Shown piece after piece: positions 48,427 to 57,980 of a stretch of DNA of 64,000 bases (positions within the stretch are counted from its first letter, which is position 1; each line of letters opens with the position of its first letter). The DNA comes from Pseudomonadota bacterium. Its GTDB lineage: Bacteria > Pseudomonadota > Gammaproteobacteria > Burkholderiales > Ferrovaceae. The stretch covers positions 1 through 64,000 of the forward strand of contig JAJZBQ010000010.1 of NCBI GenBank assembly GCA_021798835.1. Direction: 5' to 3'. A program made the translations under genes and the position numbers. Under the pieces are notes generated by a model. That model did no database searches. It saw nothing but the letters and a program-made list of their open reading frames with translations, and was not told the origin of the DNA.

Positions 48427-50255
48427 AACGTATTCAACCGTTGAGTGCGCTGCTGATCAGTCAGATTGCGGCGGGGGAAGTGATCGAGCGCCCGGCGGCA
48501 GCCCTCAAGGAGTTATTGGAGAATTCTCTGGATGCAGGAGCCAGCCAGATCGATATCAGTCTTGAAGAAGGAGGGATGCGGCGCATTGAGGTCAGTGATG
48601 ATGGACACGGGATTCACCCGGAGGATTTGCCGTTGGCATTGACTGCTCATGCCACCAGTAAACTGACGCATCTTGAGCAGTTGAGTGCCATCGGCAGTCT
48701 GGGCTTTCGGGGGGAAGCGTTGGCCAGTATGGCTGCGGTAGCGCGCGTGCGAGTGACGGCACGCGTGGCCACAGCCTCCCATGCCATGACGCTGGGTTCG
48801 CAGGGAGGGGTGCTGGATGATGTCAAGCCGGCCGCGCGGACGGTGGGCTGTACCGTGGTGGTCGAGGATCTCTTTGAGCAGACCCCGGTACGGCGCAAGT
48901 TCCTCAAGTCCAGTGCTACGGAGTTTGGTCACTGTGATGAGCAGGTACGGCGTCTGGCGCTGGCTCATCCGGAAGTGACGTGGCGACTCAGTCATCAGGG
49001 ACGAGGATTGCGGCACTGGCCAGCGCTGAATAGGGAAGCCCGGGTGCGGGCCATCATGGGTAACGAGTTCATGGATCAGGCTTTGAGAGTGGATGATCAA
49101 GCCGGTCCTTTGGCGCTACAGGGTTGGATTCTGCGCCCGACAGCCAGTTGGAGTCAGCGTGATAGCCAGTATCTGTTCGTCAATGACCGCTTTGTGCGTG
49201 ATCGTCTTTTGTCACAGGCGGTTCGTCAGGCTTATCAGGATGTGTTGCATGGGCAACGACAGGCGGCGGCCGTATTGTTCCTGACACTTGATCCTGCCCT
49301 GGTGGATGTCAATGTGCACCCCGCCAAGACAGAAGTACGTTTTCAGGAGGGGCAGGCGGTATTTCGTTTTGTTTTGCAGACATTGGAACAGACGCTTGCG
49401 CGTACCCAACCGGGACAAGGAGCGTGTCCTGTCACAGTGCCCACACTTCCTGCGATGTCTTCGGTAACCGAAGAATTTTTTCCTGATCGATCAATGACCT
49501 CCACGATTCCGCGCACGACGGGGGAGGAAGGAAGGGCCTATCGTGGGACATCGTGGACTTCCCCCCACCGCAGTCAGCAATCGGTTCTGGCGTTGAACTC
49601 TCCCGATCCCTTCCATGAGGCATTATTTGGAGGGCCGGCTGTTTCTGTTGGCCTTGCCGAGCCTGAGCCGGCTGAGAGTCCCCCGCTGGGATTTGCCATT
49701 GGGCAGTTGCATGGCATCTATGTCTTGGCCCAGAATCAAGAGGGTTTGGTGGTGGTGGATATGCATGCAGCCCATGAGCGAATTCTTTACGAGCGCCTGA
49801 AACAGGGAGTTGCACAAAGTCAGGCGCAACAGACATTTCTGATACCGGTTCAGTTGGAGTTGTCGGCCTTGGAACAGGCGACTTGGCAGGTTCATGCCGA
49901 GCATTGGCAGGCTCTGGGTCTGGATATGGGGTGTAAGGGAAATATTCTGGAACTGCGCAGTTGGCCTGCGTGGTTGGCGGGAACGGATCCGCAATATTTT
50001 TTGAGACAGATTCTGCAGGATCTTGAGCAGACCGGGCAAAGTGCGGCCTTGCTGATACATCGGAATGAATGGTTGGCACAGCGCGCTTGTCGGCGTGCTG
50101 TGCATGCAGGAGATACCTTGACGTTGCCAGCCATGAATGCCTTGTTGCGGGACATGGAAGCTTGTCTGCGTGCGGATCAATGCAATCATGGCCGACCAAC
50201 CTGGCATCAGGTTCCTTTGGCCGAACTCGACCAGTGGTTCCTGCGTGGACGATAA
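48423..50255 (+). CDS. mutL: DNA mismatch repair protein MutL, endonuclease type
   Basis: GHKL ATPase N-terminus with LLENSLDAGAS, DDGHGI and GSLGFRGEAL. The C-terminal domain has DMHAAHERILYERL, matching the DQHA(X)2E(X)4E nuclease motif (Q replaced by M, as in Neisseria MutL), so it is the nicking type found where MutH is absent. 610 residues, ATPase about 1-330. Starts 4 bp inside amiC. Confidence 0.95.
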   Translation: MKRIQPLSALLISQIAAGEVIERPAAALKELLENSLDAGASQIDISLEEGGMRRIEVSDDGHGIHPEDLPLALTAHATSKLTHLEQLSAIGSLGFRGEALASMAAVARVRVTARVATASHAMTLGSQGGVLDDVKPAARTVGCTVVVEDLFEQTPVRRKFLKSSATEFGHCDEQVRRLALAHPEVTWRLSHQGRGLRHWPALNREARVRAIMGNEFMDQALRVDDQAGPLALQGWILRPTASWSQRDSQYLFVNDRFVRDRLLSQAVRQAYQDVLHGQRQAAAVLFLTLDPALVDVNVHPAKTEVRFQEGQAVFRFVLQTLEQTLARTQPGQGACPVTVPTLPAMSSVTEEFFPDRSMTSTIPRTTGEEGRAYRGTSWTSPHRSQQSVLALNSPDPFHEALFGGPAVSVGLAEPEPAESPPLGFAIGQLHGIYVLAQNQEGLVVVDMHAAHERILYERLKQGVAQSQAQQTFLIPVQLELSALEQATWQVHAEHWQALGLDMGCKGNILELRSWPAWLAGTDPQYFLRQILQDLEQTGQSAALLIHRNEWLAQRACRRAVHAGDTLTLPAMNALLRDMEACLRADQCNHGRPTWHQVPLAELDQWFLRGR

Positions 50256-51189
50256 GGAAGACTCGCGCCTGTTTTTGATGGGACCCACCGCCAGCGGAAA
50301 AACGGCGCTGGCCTGTCATCTGGCGACATACTTGCCGATAGAACTGGTAAATGTCGATTCAGCCAGTGTCTATCGCGGGCTCGATATTGGGGCGGCCAAG
50401 CCAGATAGGGAGACTCTTCGTCGTTTTCCTCACCACTTGATGGATTGTGTGGACCCCGATGACGCATACTCGGCGGCACGTTTTGTCGAAGATGCACAAC
50501 GCGTGATGTCGCAAATTCAGGCGCGTGGGCATATCCCGCTGTTGGTTGGGGGAACCCCGTTATATTTTCGGGCATTGCAATCGGGCCTATCGGTGTTGCC
50601 GGCGGCAGATGCGCAGATACGCCGCGCCATCGAGGAAGAGGCGGCTCGTGTGGGTTGGCCCGCTTTGCATGCGCTCCTGGCCGAATGTGATCCGGAAACT
50701 GCGCGACGGCTGGCTCCCCATGATCGTCAACGTATACAACGTGCGTTGGAAGTATGGCGCTTGACGGGGCGTACTTTGTCGGATTGGCATCGTGAAGCGG
50801 TGGCAGTGTGTTCCCCGCGAACGCTGACTCTGGGTCTTCTGCCTGGACAGCGACAGGGATTACATGAACGCATTGCGCAGCGTTTTGATCAGATGCTGGC
50901 GCAAGGGTTGGTCGAAGAGGTGCGTCGTTTGCGTCGGGATTATCCGAATTTGTGCGCTGATCATCCTGCCATGCGTGCCGTGGGGTACCGTCAGGTATGG
51001 CAATATCTGGATGGTGAGTTGAGTGCCGTGGAAATGCGTGAGCGAGGAATTATCGCGACGCGACAACTGGCGCGTCGTCAACTGACCTGGTTGCGACACT
51101 GGCCGGATCTGGTCGGTCTGGATCCGGATATCCCGGGTTGGCAAGAGGAGGCACTTGCCCGGGTCAGAAAGTTTCTCTATGAAGAGTGA
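50245..51189 (+). CDS. miaA: tRNA dimethylallyltransferase MiaA
   Basis: Adds the isopentenyl group to A37. P-loop MGPTASGKTALACHL, the DSASVYRGLDIGAAKP segment and LLVGGTPLYFRAL are diagnostic. GTG 50245, overlapping the mutL stop by 11 bp, gives 314 residues with the P-loop near residue 12, the normal placement; the ATG at 50137 would bury 36 residues in mutL. Its 3' end overlaps xseA by 13 bp. Confidence 0.94.
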   Translation: MDDKEDSRLFLMGPTASGKTALACHLATYLPIELVNVDSASVYRGLDIGAAKPDRETLRRFPHHLMDCVDPDDAYSAARFVEDAQRVMSQIQARGHIPLLVGGTPLYFRALQSGLSVLPAADAQIRRAIEEEAARVGWPALHALLAECDPETARRLAPHDRQRIQRALEVWRLTGRTLSDWHREAVAVCSPRTLTLGLLPGQRQGLHERIAQRFDQMLAQGLVEEVRRLRRDYPNLCADHPAMRAVGYRQVWQYLDGELSAVEMRERGIIATRQLARRQLTWLRHWPDLVGLDPDIPGWQEEALARVRKFLYEE

Positions 51190-52565
51190 GCCTCGGGGAG
51201 AATTTCGGCCTGGCGTGTCCCATTGGACAAGATAAGTGAAACGTGTTGTCGGGTTTTCAGAGACTCGACCTGATCGATGATATGGCCCTGCTGATCCTGA
51301 ATCAGGGCATAACCACGCCCCAGAATGGCATGTGGACTGAGGAGATTCAGGGATTGGGCCAGGTGGTCCAGGTGCTGGTGTTTTACTCTGAAATGGTATT
51401 GGGTGGCCAGTTGCCAGCGCTGGGTCGTATCATTCAGATGTTGTCGCAGCACCAGTGGGAGTTGCCGATTCAGCATTTGCCAGCGTTGATGAAGGTGGGC
51501 CAGTTGCCGTTGCTGCAGCAACACCTGTTGACCTGGGTGTACCAGCCGTTGTGCCTGTTGTTCCAGATGATGTCGCTGTGTTTCCCAGTAACGTCGTTGA
51601 GCCTGTTCCCAGCGTAGGCGCAGGGTGTCTCCTTGCAAGGTGGCGCGTTCCAGGCGACGTTGGGTGGCTTGACGCTGGCGTTGAGCCAGTTGATGTAGTT
51701 GTCGCTGTAACCCGGTCCATTCCGGATGGACCAGTTCTGCTGCGGCGGTGGGGGTGGGAGCGCGGTGATCGGCCACGAAATCAGCCAGGGTGAAATCGGT
51801 TTCATGACCGATGCCACTGATGACGGGTAACGTGCAACAAAACAAGGCTTCCACCACGGGAGGTTCATTAAACGCCCAGAGATCTTCCATGCTTCCACCC
51901 CCACGGCATAACAGCAATACCTCGGCATCACGCCGTTGCCCGGCAAGGGTCAGGACACGTGCGATTTCGTCGGCAGCCCCGACCCCCTGGACCGGGATTG
52001 GGTAGAGAATGAGGTTGACTTGGGGGGCGCGGCGCTTCAGGGTGGTTACGATATCACGCCAGGCGGCTCCTGCCGGTGAAGTCAAAACGCCCACGCTGCG
52101 GGGAAAGGGCGGGAGGGGGCGTTTACGTGCCTCGTCAAAATAACCTTCTGTGGCAAAACGCTGTTTAAGACGGTTAAAGGCTTCGAACAGGGCCCCTTGA
52201 CCCGCAGGGCGCAGGGCTTCCACCAGAATCTGACAGGTGCCATTGGGCGCGTAGTAGGAGAGAGTGCCGCGCAGTCTTACCGCCAGGCCGTTGGCGGGTC
52301 GTATGGCGCTGGCATTTTGGCGAAAGCGGAACATGACACAGCGGATCTGTGCCTGTGCTTCCTTCAGGTTGAAATACCAATGCCCAGATGTTGCTTCAGT
52401 GAAATTGGATATTTCTCCATGAATCCAGCAGGCGGGAAGCGTGTTTTCCAGTACGGCTTGTAGTCGTTGAGTGTATTCGGTGACACTCAGGTCATTGTCA
52501 TTCGGGCCGGACATTTTATCGGTAGTCGGAGAGGTTGGTGAGTGGGTTTGCATAAAATAGGGCAT
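51177..52565 (-). CDS. xseA: Exodeoxyribonuclease VII large subunit
   Basis: N-terminal OB domain (ACWIHGEISNFTEATSGHWYFNLKEAQAQIRCVMF) and catalytic domain with VGVLTSPAGAAWRDI, CRGGGSMEDLWAFNE and GIGHETDFTLADFVADHRAPTPTAAAELV, followed by a long Gln/Arg-rich coiled coil. 462 residues. Several starts (ATG 52565, 52553, 52514) are possible. The small subunit xseB is not adjacent. Confidence 0.94.
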   Translation of the reverse strand: MPYFMQTHSPTSPTTDKMSGPNDNDLSVTEYTQRLQAVLENTLPACWIHGEISNFTEATSGHWYFNLKEAQAQIRCVMFRFRQNASAIRPANGLAVRLRGTLSYYAPNGTCQILVEALRPAGQGALFEAFNRLKQRFATEGYFDEARKRPLPPFPRSVGVLTSPAGAAWRDIVTTLKRRAPQVNLILYPIPVQGVGAADEIARVLTLAGQRRDAEVLLLCRGGGSMEDLWAFNEPPVVEALFCCTLPVISGIGHETDFTLADFVADHRAPTPTAAAELVHPEWTGLQRQLHQLAQRQRQATQRRLERATLQGDTLRLRWEQAQRRYWETQRHHLEQQAQRLVHPGQQVLLQQRQLAHLHQRWQMLNRQLPLVLRQHLNDTTQRWQLATQYHFRVKHQHLDHLAQSLNLLSPHAILGRGYALIQDQQGHIIDQVESLKTRQHVSLILSNGTRQAEILPEAHSS

Positions 52566-52711
52566 AGAGGCTGGTGGGCTTGGGTTTTACAGAAATTAAG
52601 AATTGTCAAGGATTTTTGGTGAGCAAGCGGGTTGGGCAAAAATTCATCGACGCAAGAAAAGTGTAACAAAGTTATAGAGTTGAAGTGAGTCTCGGAGCCT
52701 TCCTCACAAAC

Positions 52712-52734
52712 TTATCCACAAAGATTGTGGAAAA
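52712..52734. promoter_or_regulatory. Inverted pair of DnaA boxes upstream of exbB
   Basis: A perfect DnaA box TTATCCACA (52712-52720) faces TTTTCCACA on the other strand (52734-52726), forming the dyad CCACAA-AGA-TTGTGG. It lies in the 283-bp xseA-exbB spacer, otherwise featureless. Regulation by DnaA is inference; two boxes without dnaA or an AT-rich unwinding region do not make an origin. Confidence 0.45.
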
Positions 52735-52848
52735 CCACGATACCCTTCTCGACAGAGTACCGGGAGGGTATTTGGACAAAACACCTCCTCGCCAACAGGA
52801 GGGTAATCCTTTAAACTGGAGTGTAACTGAATCTGATGAGAGGTTGCT

Positions 52849-53451
52849 GTGGAACTGGCGGGATGGCAGGCAGGTTGGCCGAGTGGATTATTGCTTTTGG
52901 TTTCGGTGGTGGCCGTGGCCATTATTGTGGAACGCTCGATGTTTTTGCGTGTGAGCCGGGTATTACCCCGGGGTTTGCTGGAGCAAACCTTGGCGGCCCT
53001 GGTGCAGCGTGAGCGGTTGCCGGAGTTGGTTCAACGCTTGGATCAAGGGGCACCGCTGGCGCGTGTTTTTGCTGCCGGGTTGCGCAATGAACGGCATTCC
53101 CGGGAAGTCATGAAGGAGGCCATCGAAGAAGCAGGACGAGCGGTGGTAGTGGAATTGGAACAGCGGGTGGGCCTTCTGGGAACCTTGGCATCCGTCAGCC
53201 CACTGTTGGGTTTGCTGGGTACCGTGTGGGGCATGATTACGCTCTTTCGGGGAGGAGCGGTGAATGACATGACTCGTATTTCAGAGGGAATTGCGGTGGC
53301 ACTTTACAACACTGCTTTTGGCTTGATGGTGGCCATTCCGGCGTTGATTTTCTATCGCGTGTTTCGAGGGCGTATCGAACGATTGGCCAGTGATATGGAA
53401 CAGCAGGCGATCAAGTTGGTGGAAGTGCTGCATGGGGATCGCCAGCCATGA
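52849..53451 (+). CDS. exbB: ExbB/TolQ-family proton channel subunit
   Basis: MotA/TolQ/ExbB membrane protein with three helices: SGLLLLVSVVAVAIIVERSMF, the LGTLASVSPLLGLLGTVWGMI helix, and ALYNTAFGLMVAIPALIFYRVF. 200 residues. GTG 52849 is preceded by AGAGG at good spacing. It overlaps exbD by 4 bp. In betaproteobacteria this pair heads the lpxK cluster and probably energises an outer-membrane process; no tonB is here. Confidence 0.92.
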   Translation: MELAGWQAGWPSGLLLLVSVVAVAIIVERSMFLRVSRVLPRGLLEQTLAALVQRERLPELVQRLDQGAPLARVFAAGLRNERHSREVMKEAIEEAGRAVVVELEQRVGLLGTLASVSPLLGLLGTVWGMITLFRGGAVNDMTRISEGIAVALYNTAFGLMVAIPALIFYRVFRGRIERLASDMEQQAIKLVEVLHGDRQP

Positions 53452-53852
53452 ATTTTCGGCGCGGCTGGTTGACGGATGAACCGGAGATCAACTTGATTCC
53501 GATGATTGACATTCTGCTGGTCATCGTGATCTTTTTGATGGTGTCGACCCAGTTGCGTTCTGATCGTGGATTGGCTTTGCAATTGCCCCCTGGTGGGCAT
53601 CCGCAGTTTCAGGCACGGCGCCCTCATGAGGTCAGTCTGAAGCAGAATGGCGATATTCTGGTAGATGGGGTGGCGATTGGTTCGCAACCATCAGTATTAC
53701 GCCAACGGTTGGTACATTGGGGGGCGGATACCAGTGCTCCTGTTATCGTGGCTGCCGACGCACGGAGCAGTCATGGTCAGGTTATGGCTGTGCTTGATTT
53801 GTTGCAACAATCCGGGTATCGCCATCTGGTTTTGCGTACGATGGGTCCCTGA
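53448..53852 (+). CDS. exbD: ExbD/TolR-family energy transducer
   Basis: 134 residues with one N-terminal membrane helix (INLIPMIDILLVIVIFLMVST) carrying the conserved Asp of the proton path, and a periplasmic domain (VSLKQNGDILVDG, VIVAADARSSHGQVMAVLDLLQQSGY). Starts within the last codons of exbB; lpxK begins directly after its stop. Confidence 0.93.
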   Translation: MNFRRGWLTDEPEINLIPMIDILLVIVIFLMVSTQLRSDRGLALQLPPGGHPQFQARRPHEVSLKQNGDILVDGVAIGSQPSVLRQRLVHWGADTSAPVIVAADARSSHGQVMAVLDLLQQSGYRHLVLRTMGP

Positions 53853-54869
53853 GTGTTGCGGCGTTGGTTGGAAACCACCCTGGTCAGCCATTGGTATCGG
53901 CCGCAGCGCAGTATTCTGGTCTGGTTGTTGATGCCGCTAAGTCTGTTGGTAGCGGGATATTTACGCTGGCGTCCAGCGGTGGAACGTACCAGGTTACGGG
54001 TTCCTGTGGTGGTGGTAGGTAATTTGACGGTGGGAGGAACGGGGAAGACCCCGCTGACTCGTGCGTTGGTGGAGTTTTTTCGGACGCATGGTTGGTCACC
54101 GGGAGTGATCAGTCGTGGCTATGGAGGGTGTAGCAAGGATCCACGACCCGTTGCCATGGGGGATGATCCACGAATGGTCGGCGATGAACCGTTGTTGCTG
54201 GTTCAGGACGGGGTGCCGGTGTGGGTGGGACGGGAACGTGTGTTGGTGGGTCAGTCATTGTTGACGGCCCATCCATCGGTGGATCTGTTGATTTGCGATG
54301 ATGGATTGCAGCATCGTGCGCTTCTGCCCACCGTGAGCCTGGCAGTGATCGATGGCCGTCGTGGTTGGGGCAATGGAGCGCTGCTCCCGGCAGGGCCTCT
54401 GCGTGAATCCCTGAATCGATTGAAGACACTGGATGCCGTGGTCATCAATCGAGGCTTTGCGGATGAACCCTACCAGATTCCGGTGAGAGTTCTGAATCCT
54501 TTCCTGATGACATTGGAAGCGTGCGAGTGGGTCAATCTGGAAGATGGAACTCGGGTGGGTTTGGAATATTTTTCTGGGCGGTCCTGTGTTGCCTTGGCGG
54601 GAATCGGCCATCCAGAGCGTTTTTTTAATCAACTTCCACGGTGGGGGATTGTGGCGGAAACCCATACCTTTTCGGATCATCATGCCTATCGTCGTGAGGA
54701 CTTGCCGGATTTGCAGGGGCGACCTTTGTTGATGACCGAGAAAGATGCGATAAAATGGAGTCGGTTGGGTCTTGTCGAGGCTTGGTATTTGCGTATCCAG
54801 GCTCATCTGGATCTCGCATTGATGGAACATCTCCTCTCACAATTGGTGCTCAAGGATTCTCATGGATAA
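53853..54869 (+). CDS. lpxK: Tetraacyldisaccharide 4'-kinase
   Basis: Sixth step of lipid A synthesis at the inner membrane. N-terminal membrane-interacting helix ([20 protein letters not shown]), P-loop [24 protein letters not shown], and [13 protein letters not shown]. 338 residues. It starts with GTG at 53853, immediately after the exbD TGA, and its last bases overlap the Trm112 ATG. Confidence 0.95.
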   Translation: MLRRWLETTLVSHWYRPQRSILVWLLMPLSLLVAGYLRWRPAVERTRLRVPVVVVGNLTVGGTGKTPLTRALVEFFRTHGWSPGVISRGYGGCSKDPRPVAMGDDPRMVGDEPLLLVQDGVPVWVGRERVLVGQSLLTAHPSVDLLICDDGLQHRALLPTVSLAVIDGRRGWGNGALLPAGPLRESLNRLKTLDAVVINRGFADEPYQIPVRVLNPFLMTLEACEWVNLEDGTRVGLEYFSGRSCVALAGIGHPERFFNQLPRWGIVAETHTFSDHHAYRREDLPDLQGRPLLMTEKDAIKWSRLGLVEAWYLRIQAHLDLALMEHLLSQLVLKDSHG

Positions 54870-55041
54870 GCGGCTGCTGGAAATCATCGTCTGCCCCCTT
54901 TGCAAAGGGCCGCTGCTCTATCGACCAAATCGTCAGGAATTGGTGTGTTCTCCATGCCGGTTGGCGTATCCGGTGCGTGAGGATATTCCGGTGATGTTGG
55001 AAGGGGATGCCAGGCATCTCGATGACATGGAGAATCCGTGA
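54862..55041 (+). CDS. Trm112-family zinc-ribbon-like protein (YcaR)
   Basis: A 59-residue gene easily missed for its size. It begins [19 protein letters not shown], has a second Cys pair (CSPC), and ends DMENP. ATG 54862 overlaps the lpxK stop by 8 bp, and its TGA overlaps the kdsB GTG by 4 bp. Bacterial members always sit between lpxK and kdsB; eukaryotic Trm112 activates methyltransferases, the bacterial role is unclear. Confidence 0.92.
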   Translation: MDKRLLEIIVCPLCKGPLLYRPNRQELVCSPCRLAYPVREDIPVMLEGDARHLDDMENP

Positions 55042-55841
55042 ACCACAATTTTATGGCCGTAGTGCCCGCACGTCTTTCATCTTCCCGGCTTCCGCGCAAG
55101 GTTCTGGCTGATATCGGGGGGGTGCCCATGGTGTTGCATTGTGCACAACGAGCGCTTGATAGTGGAGCAGAGGAAGTGATCGTGGCCACCGATCATGAAG
55201 AGGTTTACGACGTAGCGCGGCGCGCGGGTTGGACGGTGGTCATGACGGCGGCGCATCATGCCACGGGAACCGATCGGCTGGCAGAAGTCGTGGCGCAACG
55301 TGGATGGGATGATGAGACTCTGGTGGTCAATGTTCAGGGTGATGAGCCGTTGCTGGATCCCTTGACGATTCGGGCAGTGGTGCAACGATTGCAGGAGCGC
55401 CCGCATTGTGCGCTGGCAACGGCCTGCTATGCCATTACCTCGCGGTTTCATCTGGAACAACGTCAAGTTGTCAAGGTGGTTCTCGATCAACAGGATGAAG
55501 CACTTTACTTCAGCCGTTCTCCCATTCCCTGGGCGCGCGATGCGTGGTCTTCCGAGGCAAACAGTGAATGGCCAACAGAACTGCCGGCTTGGCATCACGT
55601 TGGGTTGTATGCTTATCGGGCAGGGTTCCTGCGAAAGTTCAGTGGGTGGCCATCGGTTCCTCTGGAGCGTTATGAGGCCCTTGAACAATTGCGGGCTCTT
55701 TGGTACGGGGCTCGTATTGCGGTGGTGCGTCTGGATGGCCCGCCGGCAGCGGGAGTGGATACTCAGGAAGATCTGGAGCGGGTTCGTGGCTTATGGCCGA
55801 CCTTTGCGCAGGCTCCTTCAACGCGTATGATGCAAGGATGA
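55038..55841 (+). CDS. kdsB: CMP-KDO synthetase
   Basis: Activates KDO for the lipopolysaccharide inner core. [21 protein letters not shown] is the CTP-binding start, with [17 protein letters not shown] and the [10 protein letters not shown] segment further on. 267 residues from GTG 55038; ATG 55053 would shorten it by five residues. Confidence 0.95.
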   Translation: MNHNFMAVVPARLSSSRLPRKVLADIGGVPMVLHCAQRALDSGAEEVIVATDHEEVYDVARRAGWTVVMTAAHHATGTDRLAEVVAQRGWDDETLVVNVQGDEPLLDPLTIRAVVQRLQERPHCALATACYAITSRFHLEQRQVVKVVLDQQDEALYFSRSPIPWARDAWSSEANSEWPTELPAWHHVGLYAYRAGFLRKFSGWPSVPLERYEALEQLRALWYGARIAVVRLDGPPAAGVDTQEDLERVRGLWPTFAQAPSTRMMQG

Positions 55842-55866
55842 ATCGTTTACAAAAACAGGAGAAGCC

Positions 55867-56532
55867 ATGCGGCTGATGTTATTGGGGGCCCCAGGGGCTG
55901 GCAAGGGAACGCAGGCGCAATTTGTTCGGGAACATTTCGGGATTCCACAGATTTCGACGGGAGACATGTTGCGCGCGGCCATTCAGGCCGGCAGCCCCTT
56001 GGGGATGGCGGCCAAGCAGGTGATGGAGTCGGGAGGATTGGTGTCCGATGAAATTATCATGGGGTTGGTGCGCGATCGTATCCATGCGCCGGATTGCGAG
56101 TCCGGATATCTGTTTGACGGTTTTCCGCGTACGCTGCCCCAGGCGGAGGGGATGAGACAAGCGGGTATCCGATTGGACTGGGTGGTTGAGATCCAGGTGC
56201 CCGATTCCGATATCATCGAGCGTTTGTCTGGGCGGCGTATTCATCCGGCTTCCGGACGTGTCTACCACATCCGTCACAATCCACCTCGCTTGACAGGGGT
56301 TGATGATGTCACGGGTGAAGCGTTGGTACAGCGTGATGATGATCGCGAGGATATTATCCGCACGCGTTTATCGGTGTATCATGACCAGACACGACCTTTG
56401 GTGCACTACTATGAAGAGTGGGCTGCTGGGGGGGATCCTCAAGCACCACGAGTGGCCCGGGTTGATGGGACGCGTCCGGTGGATGAGGTGCGCAGGGAAC
56501 TGGAGTATTTGCTGGTTCTTGACCGGACATAA
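55867..56532 (+). CDS. adk: Adenylate kinase
   Basis: P-loop [13 protein letters not shown], the [14 protein letters not shown]-binding segment, [10 protein letters not shown], and a long LID domain ([16 protein letters not shown]) without zinc cysteines. 221 residues, the long form. AGGAG precedes the ATG. Last gene of the lpxK cluster; PPi-PFK follows by 35 bp. Confidence 0.97.
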   Translation: MRLMLLGAPGAGKGTQAQFVREHFGIPQISTGDMLRAAIQAGSPLGMAAKQVMESGGLVSDEIIMGLVRDRIHAPDCESGYLFDGFPRTLPQAEGMRQAGIRLDWVVEIQVPDSDIIERLSGRRIHPASGRVYHIRHNPPRLTGVDDVTGEALVQRDDDREDIIRTRLSVYHDQTRPLVHYYEEWAAGGDPQAPRVARVDGTRPVDEVRRELEYLLVLDRT

Positions 56533-56567
56533 GAGGTCGTAAGCGATCGGGTAGGAGGAAATAAAAG

Positions 56568-57827
56568 ATGAAGCCACGCCATGCTTTCTACGCACAATCA
56601 GGAGGTGTGACAGCTGTCATCAATGCCTCAGCCTGTGGAGTGATTGAAACTGCGCGGGCTCATCCAGATCGAATGGGTACGGTCTATGCCGGGTTGAACG
56701 GGATTCTCGGGGCGTTGCATGAGGATCTGATTGACACAGGCAAAGAGTCGACTGAAGCAATTCGAGCGCTGCGCCATACGCCTGCTGGGGCTTTTGGTTC
56801 TGCGCGTTACAAATTGAAGGGTCTGGATGAGAATCGGGCGGAGTACCAGCGTCTGATCGACGTGTTTCGTGCGCACGACATCGGTTATTTCTTTTATAAC
56901 GGTGGGGGAGATTCACAAGACACGGCGCATAAAGTGGCCCAGATGGGGGCGCAGATGGACTATCCCCTGGTGGCCATCGGTATTCCCAAAACGGTGGACA
57001 ATGACCTTCCGGTGACGGATTGTTGTCCGGGGTTTGGTTCGGCGGCGAAATATCTGGCGACTTCACTGCGCGAAGCCGCTTGTGATGTGGCTTCCATGGC
57101 CAGAACCTCGACCCGGGTTTTTATCCTTGAAGTGATGGGTCGCCATGCGGGTTGGTTGACCGCAGCCTGTGGTTTGGCTTTCGAGGCAGCTGAGGCGGGG
57201 CCACTGATTTTGCTGTTTCCGGAAAGGACCTTTGAGCCCCATGCTTTTTTGCAGCGCGTACGGCAGAACGTCAGTCAGCATGGCTATTGTGTGGTTGCGG
57301 TTTCCGAAGGAATTCGCAGTGCCGATGGAAAATTCTTGGCGGAAAGTGGGTTGCGGGATGCCTTTGGTCATGCGCAACTGGGTGGGGTCGCTCCACGTTT
57401 GGCGCAGTTGATTCGGGATGAATTGGGATTTAAATATCACTGGGCAGTGGCCGACTATCTGCAACGTTCCGCACGTCATCTGGCTTCGAAGACGGATGTC
57501 AGGCAGGCTTATGCCGTTGGTCGGGCGGCTGTCAGGTTTGCTCTGGAGGGCTACAATTCGATCATGCCAGTCATTCGGCGTAAGTCTGATGAACCCTATC
57601 GCTGGCGTGTTGGAAAGGTTTCGCTGGGTCAAGTGGCCAATCAGGAGCGACCCGTTCCTGCAGACTACATCAGTTCGGATGGGTTTGCCATCACGGATGC
57701 AGCGCGTACCTATTTGAGGCCGCTGATCGAAGGCGAAGACTATCCGCCTTACCGGTCGGGCTTGCCCGATTACGTGCGCCTGAAAAACCTTCTCGTGGCG
57801 CGTCGTTTGCCCCCCTTTACATCATAG
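56568..57827 (+). CDS. pfp: Pyrophosphate-dependent 6-phosphofructokinase
   Basis: 419 residues. YNGGGDSQDTA (112-120) and PKTVDND (140-146) place it in the PPi-dependent group: Lys in PKTVDND replaces the Gly that ATP enzymes use. EVMGRHAGWL binds fructose 6-P. Reversible with PPi, it can run glycolysis or gluconeogenesis cheaply, a common trait of methylotrophs and chemolithotrophs. GGAGG precedes ATG 56568. Confidence 0.92.
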   Translation: MKPRHAFYAQSGGVTAVINASACGVIETARAHPDRMGTVYAGLNGILGALHEDLIDTGKESTEAIRALRHTPAGAFGSARYKLKGLDENRAEYQRLIDVFRAHDIGYFFYNGGGDSQDTAHKVAQMGAQMDYPLVAIGIPKTVDNDLPVTDCCPGFGSAAKYLATSLREAACDVASMARTSTRVFILEVMGRHAGWLTAACGLAFEAAEAGPLILLFPERTFEPHAFLQRVRQNVSQHGYCVVAVSEGIRSADGKFLAESGLRDAFGHAQLGGVAPRLAQLIRDELGFKYHWAVADYLQRSARHLASKTDVRQAYAVGRAAVRFALEGYNSIMPVIRRKSDEPYRWRVGKVSLGQVANQERPVPADYISSDGFAITDAARTYLRPLIEGEDYPPYRSGLPDYVRLKNLLVARRLPPFTS

Positions 57828-57980
57828 GGCTATTTGCAATCTGTTGTTCAAAGGCTGGTTTCTGGGTCGAGTGGTCACTCGCCGCGTCCACTCACCGCCA
57901 GGTCTTCGGCCTGAGCGGCCCTTGGTCAGTCTCTTGATGTCTGGCGGCAAGGTACCCGTAACCCGCCCTTCAACCAGGGA

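Noticed and set aside
52566..52848. Replication origin at the DnaA boxes
   Set aside because: Only two boxes, no dnaA/dnaN/gidA neighbours and no AT-rich unwinding repeat; a regulatory site is more plausible.
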